Shown: positions 7,367 to 15,873, counted from the first letter of the stretch. The stretch: 58,896 bases of DNA from Spirochaetaceae bacterium (GCA_007693945.1 RECP01000098.1:1-58896), one strand, 5' to 3'. The notes: generated from the letters alone by a model not told the origin. Numbers and translations: made by a program.

Positions 7367-8625
7367 TGGGACGCTGCCGCTGCGCCGACACCGCATCTGC
7401 ACCAATGCCGTTGTTGCTCGTGCTGCTCCTGGTTGCGCTGGTTCCGGCGCAGCCGTGGGCTCAGCCCGGGGAACTGCTGTCCGTCATGCACGAGAAAGGT
7501 TTCCTGCCGCACATGGTGCTCGAGGAAACCGCCGTTCTGTTCGAGGAGTTCGGCGTACCGGAAGTCAACTACGCCGTCGACCGCTACTGGATTCGCTTCC
7601 GCAGTTCCGATTTCGACAAGAGCGAGGTGACAGCCCGCGCCCAGCTCTTCGTCCCGCGTCTTGACCGGCCGGCTGAACGCCCGGTCCTGGTCTTCGGCGC
7701 CGGCACTACCGGAATTGCGGAACGCTGCGCCCCGATACTCGAAGTTCCCGAGCTCAACCGCTGGGGCTGGTATCTTGCCAATATGCTGGCCTACGCCGGC
7801 AAGGGCTACATCGTGATCTTTCCCGAGTACATCGGCTTTGGCATTCCGGACACCCCGCAGCGCTATTTCAGCAAAGTGGCCGAAGCGCACGTGATGCTCG
7901 ACGCCGTCCGGGCGGTTTACAATGTCTTCGAACGCGAAGATATCCGCAGACGAACCCAGGCACGGCCGTCACAGACCGTCTTTGCGGCCGGGTACTCGCA
8001 GGGCGGGCACGCCGCACACGCCGCCGCCGACCTGCGGCCCGATTACGCACCCGAGATACCGCTGAGCGGCCTGATCGGCTTCGGCCAGACCAACAACGTG
8101 GCAACGCTGATGCGCGAGATGGCTTACTACGCACCCTATATCATCTATACCTACGCCGAAATGTACGGATATGACGAGATTAACCCCGCCGATTATCTGC
8201 AGCAGCGCTGGCTGCCGACCCTGGAACAGGACATGTACCGTTTCTGTGTCGAGGAGTTCCAGTTCTACTATCCGCGCGACGGTAAGGACCTCTATACCCG
8301 GCAATTCTACCAGGCACTGACCGAGAACAGGCTGGCCGAGAAGTTCCCGGCTATGGCCGCACGGTTGGATGAGAATATGGCCGGCCTGTCAGGTCACGGT
8401 ATCCCGACGCTGGTACTGCACGGCGAACGCGACATCATCATCACAACTCCGGAGCAGACGCGCTTTGTCGAGCAACTATGCGAACGCAACACGATTGTGG
8501 AGTACGTGATCATGCCCGGCGCGCGTCACCGTGATACCCGCCCGGCCGGCTTTCAGCGATCCGTCGAGTGGATGGAACTCATTACCCGTGGTGAGGAACC
8601 TCCCGATGACTGCCCGCTACCATAA
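7366..8625 (+). CDS. Secreted alpha/beta hydrolase (lipase/esterase-like), copy 2
   Basis: A 419-residue paralogue of the upstream hydrolase; both share AERPV.VF/IFAPGTTG, PEY, YF.{2,3}AEA and the serine elbow, here AGYSQGGHAAHAA (Ser211). The putative charge-relay partners are in LHGERDIII and PGARHRDTR, in the same spacing as copy 1. A hydrophobic stretch (about 14-31, ending AQPWAQ) is a signal peptide, preceded by a short cysteine-containing segment. Overlap of start and stop codons with copy 1 indicates coupled expression, and the sequences have diverged well beyond recent duplication. The gene ends 27 bases before the convergent DUF4139 gene. Function beyond hydrolase fold is unknown. 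Confidence 0.72.
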   Translation: MGRCRCADTASAPMPLLLVLLLVALVPAQPWAQPGELLSVMHEKGFLPHMVLEETAVLFEEFGVPEVNYAVDRYWIRFRSSDFDKSEVTARAQLFVPRLDRPAERPVLVFGAGTTGIAERCAPILEVPELNRWGWYLANMLAYAGKGYIVIFPEYIGFGIPDTPQRYFSKVAEAHVMLDAVRAVYNVFEREDIRRRTQARPSQTVFAAGYSQGGHAAHAAADLRPDYAPEIPLSGLIGFGQTNNVATLMREMAYYAPYIIYTYAEMYGYDEINPADYLQQRWLPTLEQDMYRFCVEEFQFYYPRDGKDLYTRQFYQALTENRLAEKFPAMAARLDENMAGLSGHGIPTLVLHGERDIIITTPEQTRFVEQLCERNTIVEYVIMPGARHRDTRPAGFQRSVEWMELITRGEEPPDDCPLP

Positions 8626-8652
8626 CAGCCCGGCGGGCACCTGCAGCCGTTG

Positions 8653-10656
8653 TCAGTCTATTGCCAGGTTTGCGATAAAGCGCTCCAGCGCCGCAGCGCG
8701 CCGCTGCTCGATCGCTCGCGCGTCATGCAGCCGGTCGCGCAGCACCGCAAGGCGATCTTCCTGTTGCGTCAACTCGGCAACGTAGCGCTGATAGAGATCC
8801 GAGGCGTGATCCAGCGCCGCCATGTTGGCGCGAATTCGCTCCTGTTCACGATAGATTTCGTCGATACGCTGCTCTACGCTTCGGCGCTGCTCGCGAGCCG
8901 CGGCATAGTCAGACTGCAGCGAACGTATGCGGGCCAGCGCCTCTCGTACCGCCGGCGGGATCTCACGCTGGGAAAGCAATACCTGGATACGATCGGCCGA
9001 AATGGTGGACAGTGAGACGCGCTCGGTGCGCGCGCGTTCTTCGGTCACGAGCAGCTCACTACCGCCGACTGCGTCAAGCTCGACACGAAACCGGTAGCCG
9101 TCGGCGTACTGCTCGTCGGGGCGCGCCGGCTCGACCAGCCGCCAGTCACCCTCGCGACGGTGCTGGATCAGGAGAGTACGCGCAGCGGCGTCCCGACTGT
9201 CGATACGATAGCGATGCTGGCGACGCAGGCTGCTGATTGTGGTCATCACTCCGCGGTCGATCCGGATCCGCGTCACCCGTTCAGGCGTCATGTCGGTTTG
9301 CAGGTTTACCGCCGTGCGCTGGTCGTAGGAGAACGAAAGGAGTCGCTCGCCGCCCTGGCCTAGGTAACGCAGTACGGCCTCGCCTGCGTAGCCACCGCCC
9401 TCATAGACGACTATCGGCCCGGCACTCAGTGCCGCCCCGCTGCTGTTGACCAGCCGCACTCCGGACATCGGCAGCGATGCGTGCGTCTGCGGATCGTAGA
9501 TTGACAGAAGCTCGGCCGCAACGTGGCTCTGCACGATCGGCACCATGGATGCCGAGCCGGCAGCCATGGACACCGGCCGTCGCACGACGTAGCGGTGGAA
9601 GACGCCGGCCGGCTGAGCATCGGCAGCACTCTCCACGCCGCGACCGGCAAATACCTCCGCACGGTCGACCTGTATGCTGCGCCGCTCGGACGGCGGTGCA
9701 GCCGCCAATTCCTCGGCCCCGCCTCTCCCGGGCAGTGCATCAGCGTAGTGCGGCGGCAACACCGTTTCACTCAACGGAAAACCGGTGTACGGGCGCTCGC
9801 GGTAAAGCGGTGAAGCCAGCGGCATGCGGAACGACACCGGATCGCCGGCCACCAGCGTCAACGATACGTTCTGCCACTGTTCGCCGACGGGATTCTCCAC
9901 CAGCGCCCAACCCTGCAGCAGGTGTCTATCACCGTCTCCTATCACCAGCCGGTACGTGGCTTTCCAGACCGGAACCTCTCGAACATAGGCAGCCACGATC
10001 GTGCGCGTTCCACGCCCCTCGGCGCGCACGATCAGCTCGCGGCTGTCGACAGTTCGCGCTGTCCTTATCATGTCGAGCGCTTCAGCCAGCTGGGCACGAA
10101 GGCCCGCATCCTCAACCGCAATGCGGCTGTCGAGACCGACGCCAACCGACTGCAGGCCATCCGCTGTCAGCAGCATCAGCAACACTACCGCCCCGGAATC
10201 AGTCTCCGCGACCGGTTCGGCCGAGATCAGGGTGCCGCGCAGCGCGCCGCTGCCGACCGAGATCGTCTCGCCGGTCATTCCCTGCAGCAGCGAAAGCAGC
10301 GTCCCTTCAGGTTTCAGCGGCAGGCGGCCCAGCCTGCGACTGAGAGGATCGCTGACCTGATAGTCAACCGCGCGCACCGTACCGCCGGAGATGTCTTCAA
10401 CCGTCAGGGTTTTGAGGACGTCGTCGAGGGCCGTACGAGGGACCGGGATCACGATTTCGACCGTCCCGGAGACTTGACCGCTATGTACGAAGTGACCCAC
10501 CCCGCTGCTGTAGAGCGTCACGCTGCGTAACGGCAGCGTTGCCTCTTCAGATACCGCGCGCGCCGCGCCGGGCAGCGCCAGCAGGAGCAGGGTCAATACA
10601 ATCACCGCCTTCCGATGCACGCCGGCCCGGCGATGCGCCCTACCTCGACTGTTCAT
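8653..10656 (-). CDS. DUF4139-type exported protein
   Basis: A 667-residue protein starting at the ATG at 10656 with AGGAGAG upstream; the open frame extends further but the signal peptide (AVIVLTLLLLALPGAARA) fixes the start. The N-terminal region contains VTLYSSGVGHFVHSG, a form of the motif near the start of DUF4139/DUF4140 (MuiA-like) proteins, and the middle carries VPVWKATYRLV and WALVENPVGEQWQNVSLTLVAGDP, the core of DUF4139. The last hundred residues (RSLQSDYAAAREQRRSVEQ onward) are charged and heptad-like, suggesting a coiled coil. Members are periplasmic or surface proteins of unknown function. It follows the nikR-like gene on the same strand with about 120 bases between, so the two may be cotranscribed. 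Confidence 0.75.
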   Translation of the reverse strand: MNSRGRAHRRAGVHRKAVIVLTLLLLALPGAARAVSEEATLPLRSVTLYSSGVGHFVHSGQVSGTVEIVIPVPRTALDDVLKTLTVEDISGGTVRAVDYQVSDPLSRRLGRLPLKPEGTLLSLLQGMTGETISVGSGALRGTLISAEPVAETDSGAVVLLMLLTADGLQSVGVGLDSRIAVEDAGLRAQLAEALDMIRTARTVDSRELIVRAEGRGTRTIVAAYVREVPVWKATYRLVIGDGDRHLLQGWALVENPVGEQWQNVSLTLVAGDPVSFRMPLASPLYRERPYTGFPLSETVLPPHYADALPGRGGAEELAAAPPSERRSIQVDRAEVFAGRGVESAADAQPAGVFHRYVVRRPVSMAAGSASMVPIVQSHVAAELLSIYDPQTHASLPMSGVRLVNSSGAALSAGPIVVYEGGGYAGEAVLRYLGQGGERLLSFSYDQRTAVNLQTDMTPERVTRIRIDRGVMTTISSLRRQHRYRIDSRDAAARTLLIQHRREGDWRLVEPARPDEQYADGYRFRVELDAVGGSELLVTEERARTERVSLSTISADRIQVLLSQREIPPAVREALARIRSLQSDYAAAREQRRSVEQRIDEIYREQERIRANMAALDHASDLYQRYVAELTQQEDRLAVLRDRLHDARAIEQRRAAALERFIANLAID

Positions 10657-10775
10657 TGCTGCTCTCCTTGCGGCCAATATACCACAGGCCCGCCGGGTTG
10701 CCGGCTGTGTCGCCGCACAGTGCAGCAGTCGCTGCTTCGCGGCATTGCGGCTCGGCACATAGACCAGCGCTCCGG

Positions 10776-11195
10776 TCACCGCCGCAGCTCCCTGAGGATC
10801 TCCCCCGTTGCACAGATCGTCAATCGGCCGATTACACCCTGCCTGCTGGTAAGGCGGGCGGCCCAGCCTCGCACGTCGCCGGCGGTTCCCTGCACCACCA
10901 GCAGTTTGATGCAGCTCTGGCGCTCGATGTGCAGCTGCAGATTGGCCGAAATACGCAGCGAAGGATATGCAGACACCGCCACGCTTGGCAGGCGTTTTCC
11001 CGTACGGTATATCAGAGTGACGATTCCAACGACGTCATCACCATCGCCGACGCTGGTATCGCTGGTGAGCTCGTTGCGGACCAGGCTGCGCAGCGCTTCG
11101 GAGCGGTTTGCGTGGCCACCAGCCACCGCAAATTGATCGAGCAATTCAACCAGGTCTCCGTCCATCGAGACGCCGAACCGTGTAGTGCTACCCAT
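10776..11195 (-). CDS. nikR: NikR-family transcriptional regulator with altered metal site
   Basis: This 139-residue protein has the NikR layout: a ribbon-helix-helix DNA-binding domain (RFGVSMDGDLVELLDQF and NRSEALRSLVRNEL) and a C-terminal ACT-like tetramerisation domain ending in a GVIGRLTICATGE segment. By position it aligns with Escherichia coli NikR without gaps through the metal site. Of the four nickel ligands His76, His87, His89 and Cys95, only His89 and Cys95 are kept; residue 76 is Ala and residue 87 is Gln. The start at 11195 has GGAGGGAACG upstream. It lies 116 bases downstream of the first hydroxylase operon and upstream of the DUF4139 gene. It probably regulates transcription, but nickel sensing is doubtful. 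Confidence 0.85.
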   Translation of the reverse strand: MGSTTRFGVSMDGDLVELLDQFAVAGGHANRSEALRSLVRNELTSDTSVGDGDDVVGIVTLIYRTGKRLPSVAVSAYPSLRISANLQLHIERQSCIKLLVVQGTAGDVRGWAARLTSRQGVIGRLTICATGEILRELRR

Positions 11196-11311
11196 CGTTC
11201 CCTCCACCGGCATAGTAACACGGAGCAAGACACGCGTGCTATCCAGCCGGCGGCGTCACGCGGGCGGGTTGCCTTCAAAAGCACATTTTCGGCACCAGTC
11301 AGAACGGGAAC

Positions 11312-13762
11312 TCAGCAGCCGAGCTCGGGGTGGTGACCCTGAACCTGCGGCGAGGACTTACAGCTGCCGTAGGGGCTCTTGGTGATCCAGTTGTCCACCG
11401 GATCCTTCTTCTGGATCGCGCGCCAGACGTCTTCGAAACGCATCGGCATGTGCGTGATTTCCGCCTCGGTAGCCTGCTGCAGGCAGTTTCCGAGCGCCGC
11501 CGCCACGCCTATCATCGGGTGTTCACCCACGCCGCGCGCCCCGTATGGACCGTCGATCTGCGGCGTCTCGACCACCATGCACTCGATCTCCAGCGGCATA
11601 TCGACCGATGTTGGGATCTTGTTGTCGGTGAACGAGGGATTCAACAGATGACCCTGCTCGTCATAGATATAGCCTTCGCAGACTGCGGTTCCCAGCCCCT
11701 GCATCATGCCCCCGATCGCCTGACCGCGGACGCTGTCGGGATTGACCACCCTGCCGACGTCAAACGCCGAACCAACCTTGAGGATGTTATACTCGCCGGT
11801 TCGCTCGTTGACCTCGATGATCATTCCGTGGGCTCCGTAGGTCCAGTCCAGGGCGGGGTTTCCCTGCCCGGTGGCCTTGTCCAGATGTGAAAGCCCCTGA
11901 GCGATATAACGGCCAACGCCGATCAGCGGGCCGCCGATACCGTTGCCGTTGGGATACGCAAACCCCACCGCCATCTGGCGAAAGCCGACCGCAGCTTCGG
12001 GATGGTGCTTGATGTAGACCTTCTCGGTATCGTGCGCCAGATCGATCCTGTTGCAGCGCAGCGCCTGAGCCGCCACGTCGTACGCGTTGGCCAGCAGGTC
12101 TTCGACTGCCAGAATCGCGGCATTCCCGCTGAGAATCAGCCCCTTCGACGCCACCGTCTGCCAGTCGTACGGATCGCGGTCGGTATCGCAGTCAAAGGCT
12201 ACTTTGACACGCTCTACCGGGAACCCGAGCCGCTCGGCGATGATCTGCGCAATGGCGGTATAGCTCCCCTGACCGTAGTCGGTCAGTGCCAGATTGGCGG
12301 TCACGGTGCCGTCTTCATTCATCTTGAGAATCACCGCGGTTGCAGTGAACGGCGGCATAGCCGGCGCCTTGTGAAAACAGGCGACGCCCTTGCCGATCTT
12401 CATGCCCGTGCGCTGCTGGCGCCGCTTCTCTTTGTCCGTCAGGGTTCCGTAGTTGATCGACGCGCACACGGCGTCGAGGCATTTTTCGACGCTGCCGGTG
12501 TTCTCGCGGATGAGCTCGCCGGTCAGAGTCCTGGAGCCGGGCTTGAGGGTGTTCCTGCGTCGGAATTCGACCGGATCCATGCCAATCACCCTCGCTATCA
12601 GGTCCATATGGCGCTCAATGCCCCAGTGGAACTCGACATGGCCGAACCCGCGGTACGCGGTGCCGAACGGTTTGTTGGTATAGATAGTGTAAGCATCAAC
12701 CCACGCATTGGGAATCTCGTACGGCCCGGCCGCTGAGTAGGCCGAGGCGCGCGTGACGTTGACCGCGTAATCGGCGTAAGCACCGGAGTCCCAATACATC
12801 GTCATGTGCTGTCCGACGATCCTGCCGTCGGACGAGACTCCGGTCTTGATGCGGTACGTGAGCTGGCTGCGGCACGGCAGCAGGCTGAACTCCTGTTCGC
12901 GGCTGGCGGTCAGCTTGACCGGACGGCCCCCGGCCAGTCTGGATAGCACCGCTACCAAAGGCTCGATCCCGATACCGGCCTTGCCGCCAAACCCGCCGCC
13001 GACGTAAGGCACGATCACGCGCACATTGCGGTGCGGCAGCTTCATCGCCGTGCAGAACAGGTTTCTCAGCGTGAACGGAGATTGTGCCGAAGACCAGATC
13101 GTCACTTCGTCGTTGGGCTGCCAACGCACGATGGCGACGTGAGTCTCCATCGGCACATGCTGAACCGAAGGATTGGTATACTGACGTTCGACAATCCACT
13201 CGGCCTCGGCAAAGGCCTTCTCCACGTCGCCCTTGCGAATCCTGGTGTGGTTGGCGATATTGGTACCCGGTACCGGCGTGAAGGCTGCCTCCATGTAGGA
13301 GTAGTCACCCAAATCCGGATGCACCAGCGGCGCATCTTTCTCGAGCGCTTTCAGGGGATGCAGTACCGGATCGAGAAGTTCATAGTCGACTTCGATCAAC
13401 CGTACCGCTTCCTGCGCGGTCAGAAGCGTATCAGCGGCTACCGCGGCGACCGCCTCGCCGAAATGGCGCACCTCGCCGCGTGCCAGTATGCCCTTATCGA
13501 CGACGTAGAGTCCGACCCGGTAGTCCAGATCCTCGCCGACAACCACCGCACGCACACCGGGGAGATCGCGAGCCCTGGAGGTGTCGATGTTGCGGATGCG
13601 CGCACGCGCGTGCGGACTCTGTTTGACCGCCGCGTAGAGCATGCCTGACATGACCATATCGGAAACATAGGGAGCGTGACCGGTCAGTTTCTCGTACGCG
13701 TCAACGCGGCCGGACTTCCGGCCCACGGTCGTCAGTTCTTCAGCGGGTGTCATCTCATACAT
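11312..13762 (-). CDS. xdhA: Xanthine dehydrogenase-family molybdopterin-binding subunit, set 1
   Basis: An 816-residue large subunit of a three-component molybdenum hydroxylase. It hydroxylates an electron-poor carbon, typically of a purine or other N-heterocycle, with water as oxygen source. Diagnostic segments are the molybdopterin loop YVGGGFGGKAG (about 253-263), GTAYRGFGH (368-375) and the C-terminal GARGVGEH in which Glu747 is the catalytic base. The start at 13762 follows GAGGG by eight bases and overlaps the iron-sulfur subunit by eight. It is the third gene of the operon FAD-FeS-Mo. Substrate cannot be assigned from the visible residues; xanthine, hypoxanthine and nicotinate-type compounds are all possible. 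Confidence 0.9.
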   Translation of the reverse strand: MYEMTPAEELTTVGRKSGRVDAYEKLTGHAPYVSDMVMSGMLYAAVKQSPHARARIRNIDTSRARDLPGVRAVVVGEDLDYRVGLYVVDKGILARGEVRHFGEAVAAVAADTLLTAQEAVRLIEVDYELLDPVLHPLKALEKDAPLVHPDLGDYSYMEAAFTPVPGTNIANHTRIRKGDVEKAFAEAEWIVERQYTNPSVQHVPMETHVAIVRWQPNDEVTIWSSAQSPFTLRNLFCTAMKLPHRNVRVIVPYVGGGFGGKAGIGIEPLVAVLSRLAGGRPVKLTASREQEFSLLPCRSQLTYRIKTGVSSDGRIVGQHMTMYWDSGAYADYAVNVTRASAYSAAGPYEIPNAWVDAYTIYTNKPFGTAYRGFGHVEFHWGIERHMDLIARVIGMDPVEFRRRNTLKPGSRTLTGELIRENTGSVEKCLDAVCASINYGTLTDKEKRRQQRTGMKIGKGVACFHKAPAMPPFTATAVILKMNEDGTVTANLALTDYGQGSYTAIAQIIAERLGFPVERVKVAFDCDTDRDPYDWQTVASKGLILSGNAAILAVEDLLANAYDVAAQALRCNRIDLAHDTEKVYIKHHPEAAVGFRQMAVGFAYPNGNGIGGPLIGVGRYIAQGLSHLDKATGQGNPALDWTYGAHGMIIEVNERTGEYNILKVGSAFDVGRVVNPDSVRGQAIGGMMQGLGTAVCEGYIYDEQGHLLNPSFTDNKIPTSVDMPLEIECMVVETPQIDGPYGARGVGEHPMIGVAAALGNCLQQATEAEITHMPMRFEDVWRAIQKKDPVDNWITKSPYGSCKSSPQVQGHHPELGC

Positions 13763-14252
13763 ACTTCAAGCCCTCTTGCTCGGTATCCGACAACTGGCCG
13801 GTAACATCGAGTACGGCCTCCACGATCTGCTGATAGCCGGTGCACCGGCAGAAGTTGCTCTCGATTCCGTGGATGATCTGCTCGCGCGTCGGCCTGGGAT
13901 TGCGCTGCAGCAGATCCCTGACGGTCATAACCATACCCGGCGTACAGAAGCCGCACTGCACCGCATGATGACGGGCAAATGCCTCCTGCACCGGCGAGAG
14001 CTCTCCGTTCGGGCCGGCTTCGCCCTCGATGGTCTGCAATTCGGCCCCGTCGGCCTCAACCGCCAGCACCAGGCAGGAGTTGACCGTCTGTCCGTTCATA
14101 AAGATGGTGCACGCGCCGCATTCGCCGGCGCCGCAGCCTTCCTTGGTTCCGGTGAGACCGACATCCTCGCGCAGAAAGTGCAGCAGTGTTTTACTCTCTC
14201 GTACTTCACGCTCGTACAGATCCCCGTTGATCCGAACCTGGATGCTCTTCAT
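13755..14252 (-). CDS. xdhC: Xanthine dehydrogenase-family [2Fe-2S] subunit, set 1
   Basis: A 165-residue electron-transfer subunit with two [2Fe-2S] clusters. The N-terminal plant-type ferredoxin domain carries CGAGECGACTIFMNG and a following cysteine (NSCLVL); the C-terminal helical domain carries QCGFCTPGMVM and SNFCRCTGYQQI. Electrons from the molybdenum centre pass through these clusters to the FAD subunit. AGAGG before the ATG at 14252 supports the start. The gene overlaps the FAD subunit by four bases (ATGA) and the Mo subunit by eight, so all three are translationally coupled. Length and motifs are standard for the family. Confidence 0.92.
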   Translation of the reverse strand: MKSIQVRINGDLYEREVRESKTLLHFLREDVGLTGTKEGCGAGECGACTIFMNGQTVNSCLVLAVEADGAELQTIEGEAGPNGELSPVQEAFARHHAVQCGFCTPGMVMTVRDLLQRNPRPTREQIIHGIESNFCRCTGYQQIVEAVLDVTGQLSDTEQEGLKYV

Positions 14253-15067
14253 GCTCGCACCTCTTTCAGCAGTCGATCGATGAACTCCTCAACCATGAAA
14301 CTCCGATACTCCCTGGTGCAGCGCACGTCGTCAATCGGTGATATTGCCGCGCGCGCCGCCTCCTTGATGGTCTCCGCGGTGGCGTCCGAAGGGAACTCAG
14401 GCAACAAGACCGGTGTCGGCGCGGCGGATCCTATGGCGACGCGTATCTTCTTGCCGTACCTGAGCATCGCAACCGCGACCACACCGAGATCGTGTCCCTT
14501 GATCCGCTTGAGCTTGAGGTAGTTTCCCGTTCCACCGCAGAAGGTTGTCGGCACGATGATGCGCTGCACGATTTCACCCGGTTGGATGACGGTCTGCTTC
14601 ACGCCGGTGATGAACTCCTGCAGCGGTAGTCTACGCGTACCCGCGGCCGAGGCCATTTCTACGTCGGCGCCGTAGCACAGTAGCGGTGAGGACATATCGC
14701 CGCACGGTGACGCGGTTACAATGTTACCGACAATCGTGGCCCGGTTACGCAACTGGTGCGTTGCCAGCTCGGACGCAGCACGTATCAGCAACGGGTAGTT
14801 CTTGCGGACCGACGCGTCGTCGAGCAGACGGGTCACGGTAACGCACGCCCCGATCGACAGTCCTTCTGTGGCATCAAAGCCAAGCTCGGCGAGCTCGGCA
14901 ACGCCCTTCAGATCAACGACATGCAGCGGCGTTGAGATTCCGGCGCGAATATTGACCAACAGGTCGGTTCCTCCCGACAGCACTTCGGCAGTCTTGCCGT
15001 GCCTGGCGAGCGTCGAGAACAACTCCTCTCTGGCCGTTGGCGCGGCGTAGGAAAAATCGTGTAACAT
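14249..15067 (-). CDS. xdhB: Xanthine dehydrogenase-family FAD-binding subunit, set 1
   Basis: A 272-residue FAD subunit. LSGGTDLLVNIRAG (about 30-43) and the ATIVGNIVTASPCGDMSSPLL segment (AT.{1}GN...SP.GD, about 113-130) bind the flavin, and the C-terminal region is the usual alpha/beta domain. It passes electrons from the iron-sulfur subunit to NAD+ or another acceptor. GGAGG lies just upstream of the ATG at 15067. As first gene of the operon it follows a strong-looking promoter with a palindrome over the -10. Acceptor specificity is not evident from sequence. Confidence 0.9.
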   Translation of the reverse strand: MLHDFSYAAPTAREELFSTLARHGKTAEVLSGGTDLLVNIRAGISTPLHVVDLKGVAELAELGFDATEGLSIGACVTVTRLLDDASVRKNYPLLIRAASELATHQLRNRATIVGNIVTASPCGDMSSPLLCYGADVEMASAAGTRRLPLQEFITGVKQTVIQPGEIVQRIIVPTTFCGGTGNYLKLKRIKGHDLGVVAVAMLRYGKKIRVAIGSAAPTPVLLPEFPSDATAETIKEAARAAISPIDDVRCTREYRSFMVEEFIDRLLKEVRA

Positions 15068-15137
15068 CGGCTAAACCTCCAGTTTCTCAGCGAGTGCCGC
15101 TCCGTGTGAGTACGTATTGCTTGATGATTCAGTGTCG

Positions 15138-15176
15138 TAATACGAGTATTAAAGTATGGAAACCCGCGGCTGTCAA
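15138..15176 (-). promoter_or_regulatory. Promoter and overlapping palindromic operator of hydroxylase operon 1
   Basis: On the minus strand TTGACA (15176-15171) and TTTAAT (15153-15148) are exactly 17 bases apart, a good sigma-70 promoter. TAATAC-GA-GTATTA (15138-15151) is a perfect inverted repeat covering most of the -10 and the predicted start point, which is the classic position for a repressor site. The leader to the xdhB ATG is about 75 bases with a clear GGAGG. Confidence 0.65.
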
Positions 15177-15198
15177 GCTGACCTGACAGCCGTCATCA

Positions 15199-15219
15199 AT
15201 TCTCATTTTGGCCGTACGG
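15199..15219. repeat. 21-bp intergenic repeat, copy 1
   Basis: A 21-base element starting ATTCTCA and ending TTTTGGCCGTACGG recurs at 58820-58840 with a single difference (A to G at the seventh base). It contains the self-complementary octamer CCGTACGG. Both copies lie between genes, here between the divergent hydroxylase operon 1 and mocA. Confidence 0.6.
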
Positions 15220-15231
15220 GGCGCTACACGG

Positions 15232-15258
15232 TCAGAATGCGAACATCAGAATGCGAAC
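15232..15258 (+). repeat. Direct repeat upstream of mocA
   Basis: TCAGAATGCGAAC occurs twice, at 15232-15244 and 15246-15258, separated by a single A. The pair ends two bases before the candidate -35 of mocA and could be a two-site operator or simply a small tandem duplication. Confidence 0.6.
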
Positions 15259-15260
15259 GG

Positions 15261-15289
15261 TTGCCGGTTTGGACAAAGGACGCTACGAT
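15261..15289 (+). promoter_or_regulatory. Candidate promoter of mocA giving a leaderless transcript
   Basis: TTGCCG (15261-15266) and TACGAT (15284-15289) are 17 bases apart. The ATG of mocA begins only five bases after the hexamer, so transcription would start at or beside the start codon. Confidence 0.4.
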
Positions 15290-15294
15290 GCCGC

Positions 15295-15873
15295 ATGATC
15301 GATTGCATCATACCGGCGGCCGGGGCTTCGCAGCGCATGGGCCGCTGGAAGCCGGCACTGCGCTGGGGTTCGGGCTGGGTAATCGATGCGGTGGTTCAGA
15401 CGGCGCTGGCTGCCGGCACTCGGGTGATTCTGGTCACGCGGACCGATCAGCGCGAGCTGCTGGCCGAACGCTTCGCGGCGCAGCGCGCCGTGATCCTTAT
15501 AGATAACCCGCACGCTGAAGTGGGGATGTTCTCCTCAATTCAGTGCGGTGTTCGCCGCCTGGGAACACGGCGCTTCTTCGTGCTGCCGGCCGACATGCCG
15601 CTTGTTCCCGCCGCAATCTTCACGCAATTGCGTGAGCTGCCGATGTGTGATGCCGTTCGGCCCACCTATCGCGGGCAACCCGGCCATCCGGTTCTGCTTT
15701 CCGCAAGGGTCGCCGATCGTGTGTTGGCGCTTCCGTCTGACGCCACTATGCGGCGTGCACTTGACGGATTCAGAATGCGCACAATTGAGACGACCGCCCA
15801 CGGTGTCTGTATCGACCTCGATACGCCCGGGGACTATCACCGATCATTGGACAATGGTGCCGACTCTGGTTAG
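15295..15873 (+). CDS. mocA: MocA-type molybdenum cofactor nucleotidyltransferase
   Basis: A 192-residue NTP-transferase-fold protein. The nucleotide-binding signature IIPAAGASQRMGRWKPAL lies at residues 5-22 (LAAGxSxRMGxxK in most relatives) and FFVLPADMPLVP (near residue 96) supplies the metal-binding aspartates. MocA adds CMP to molybdopterin to make the dinucleotide cofactor used by hydroxylases of the xanthine dehydrogenase family. Its position between the two hydroxylase systems supports this reading over MobA, which serves DMSO-reductase-type enzymes. The frame is open upstream to 15208, but the domain starts exactly at this ATG. The downstream importer gene begins 39 bases later, so mocA and the transporter probably form one operon. 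Confidence 0.8.
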   Translation: MIDCIIPAAGASQRMGRWKPALRWGSGWVIDAVVQTALAAGTRVILVTRTDQRELLAERFAAQRAVILIDNPHAEVGMFSSIQCGVRRLGTRRFFVLPADMPLVPAAIFTQLRELPMCDAVRPTYRGQPGHPVLLSARVADRVLALPSDATMRRALDGFRMRTIETTAHGVCIDLDTPGDYHRSLDNGADSG

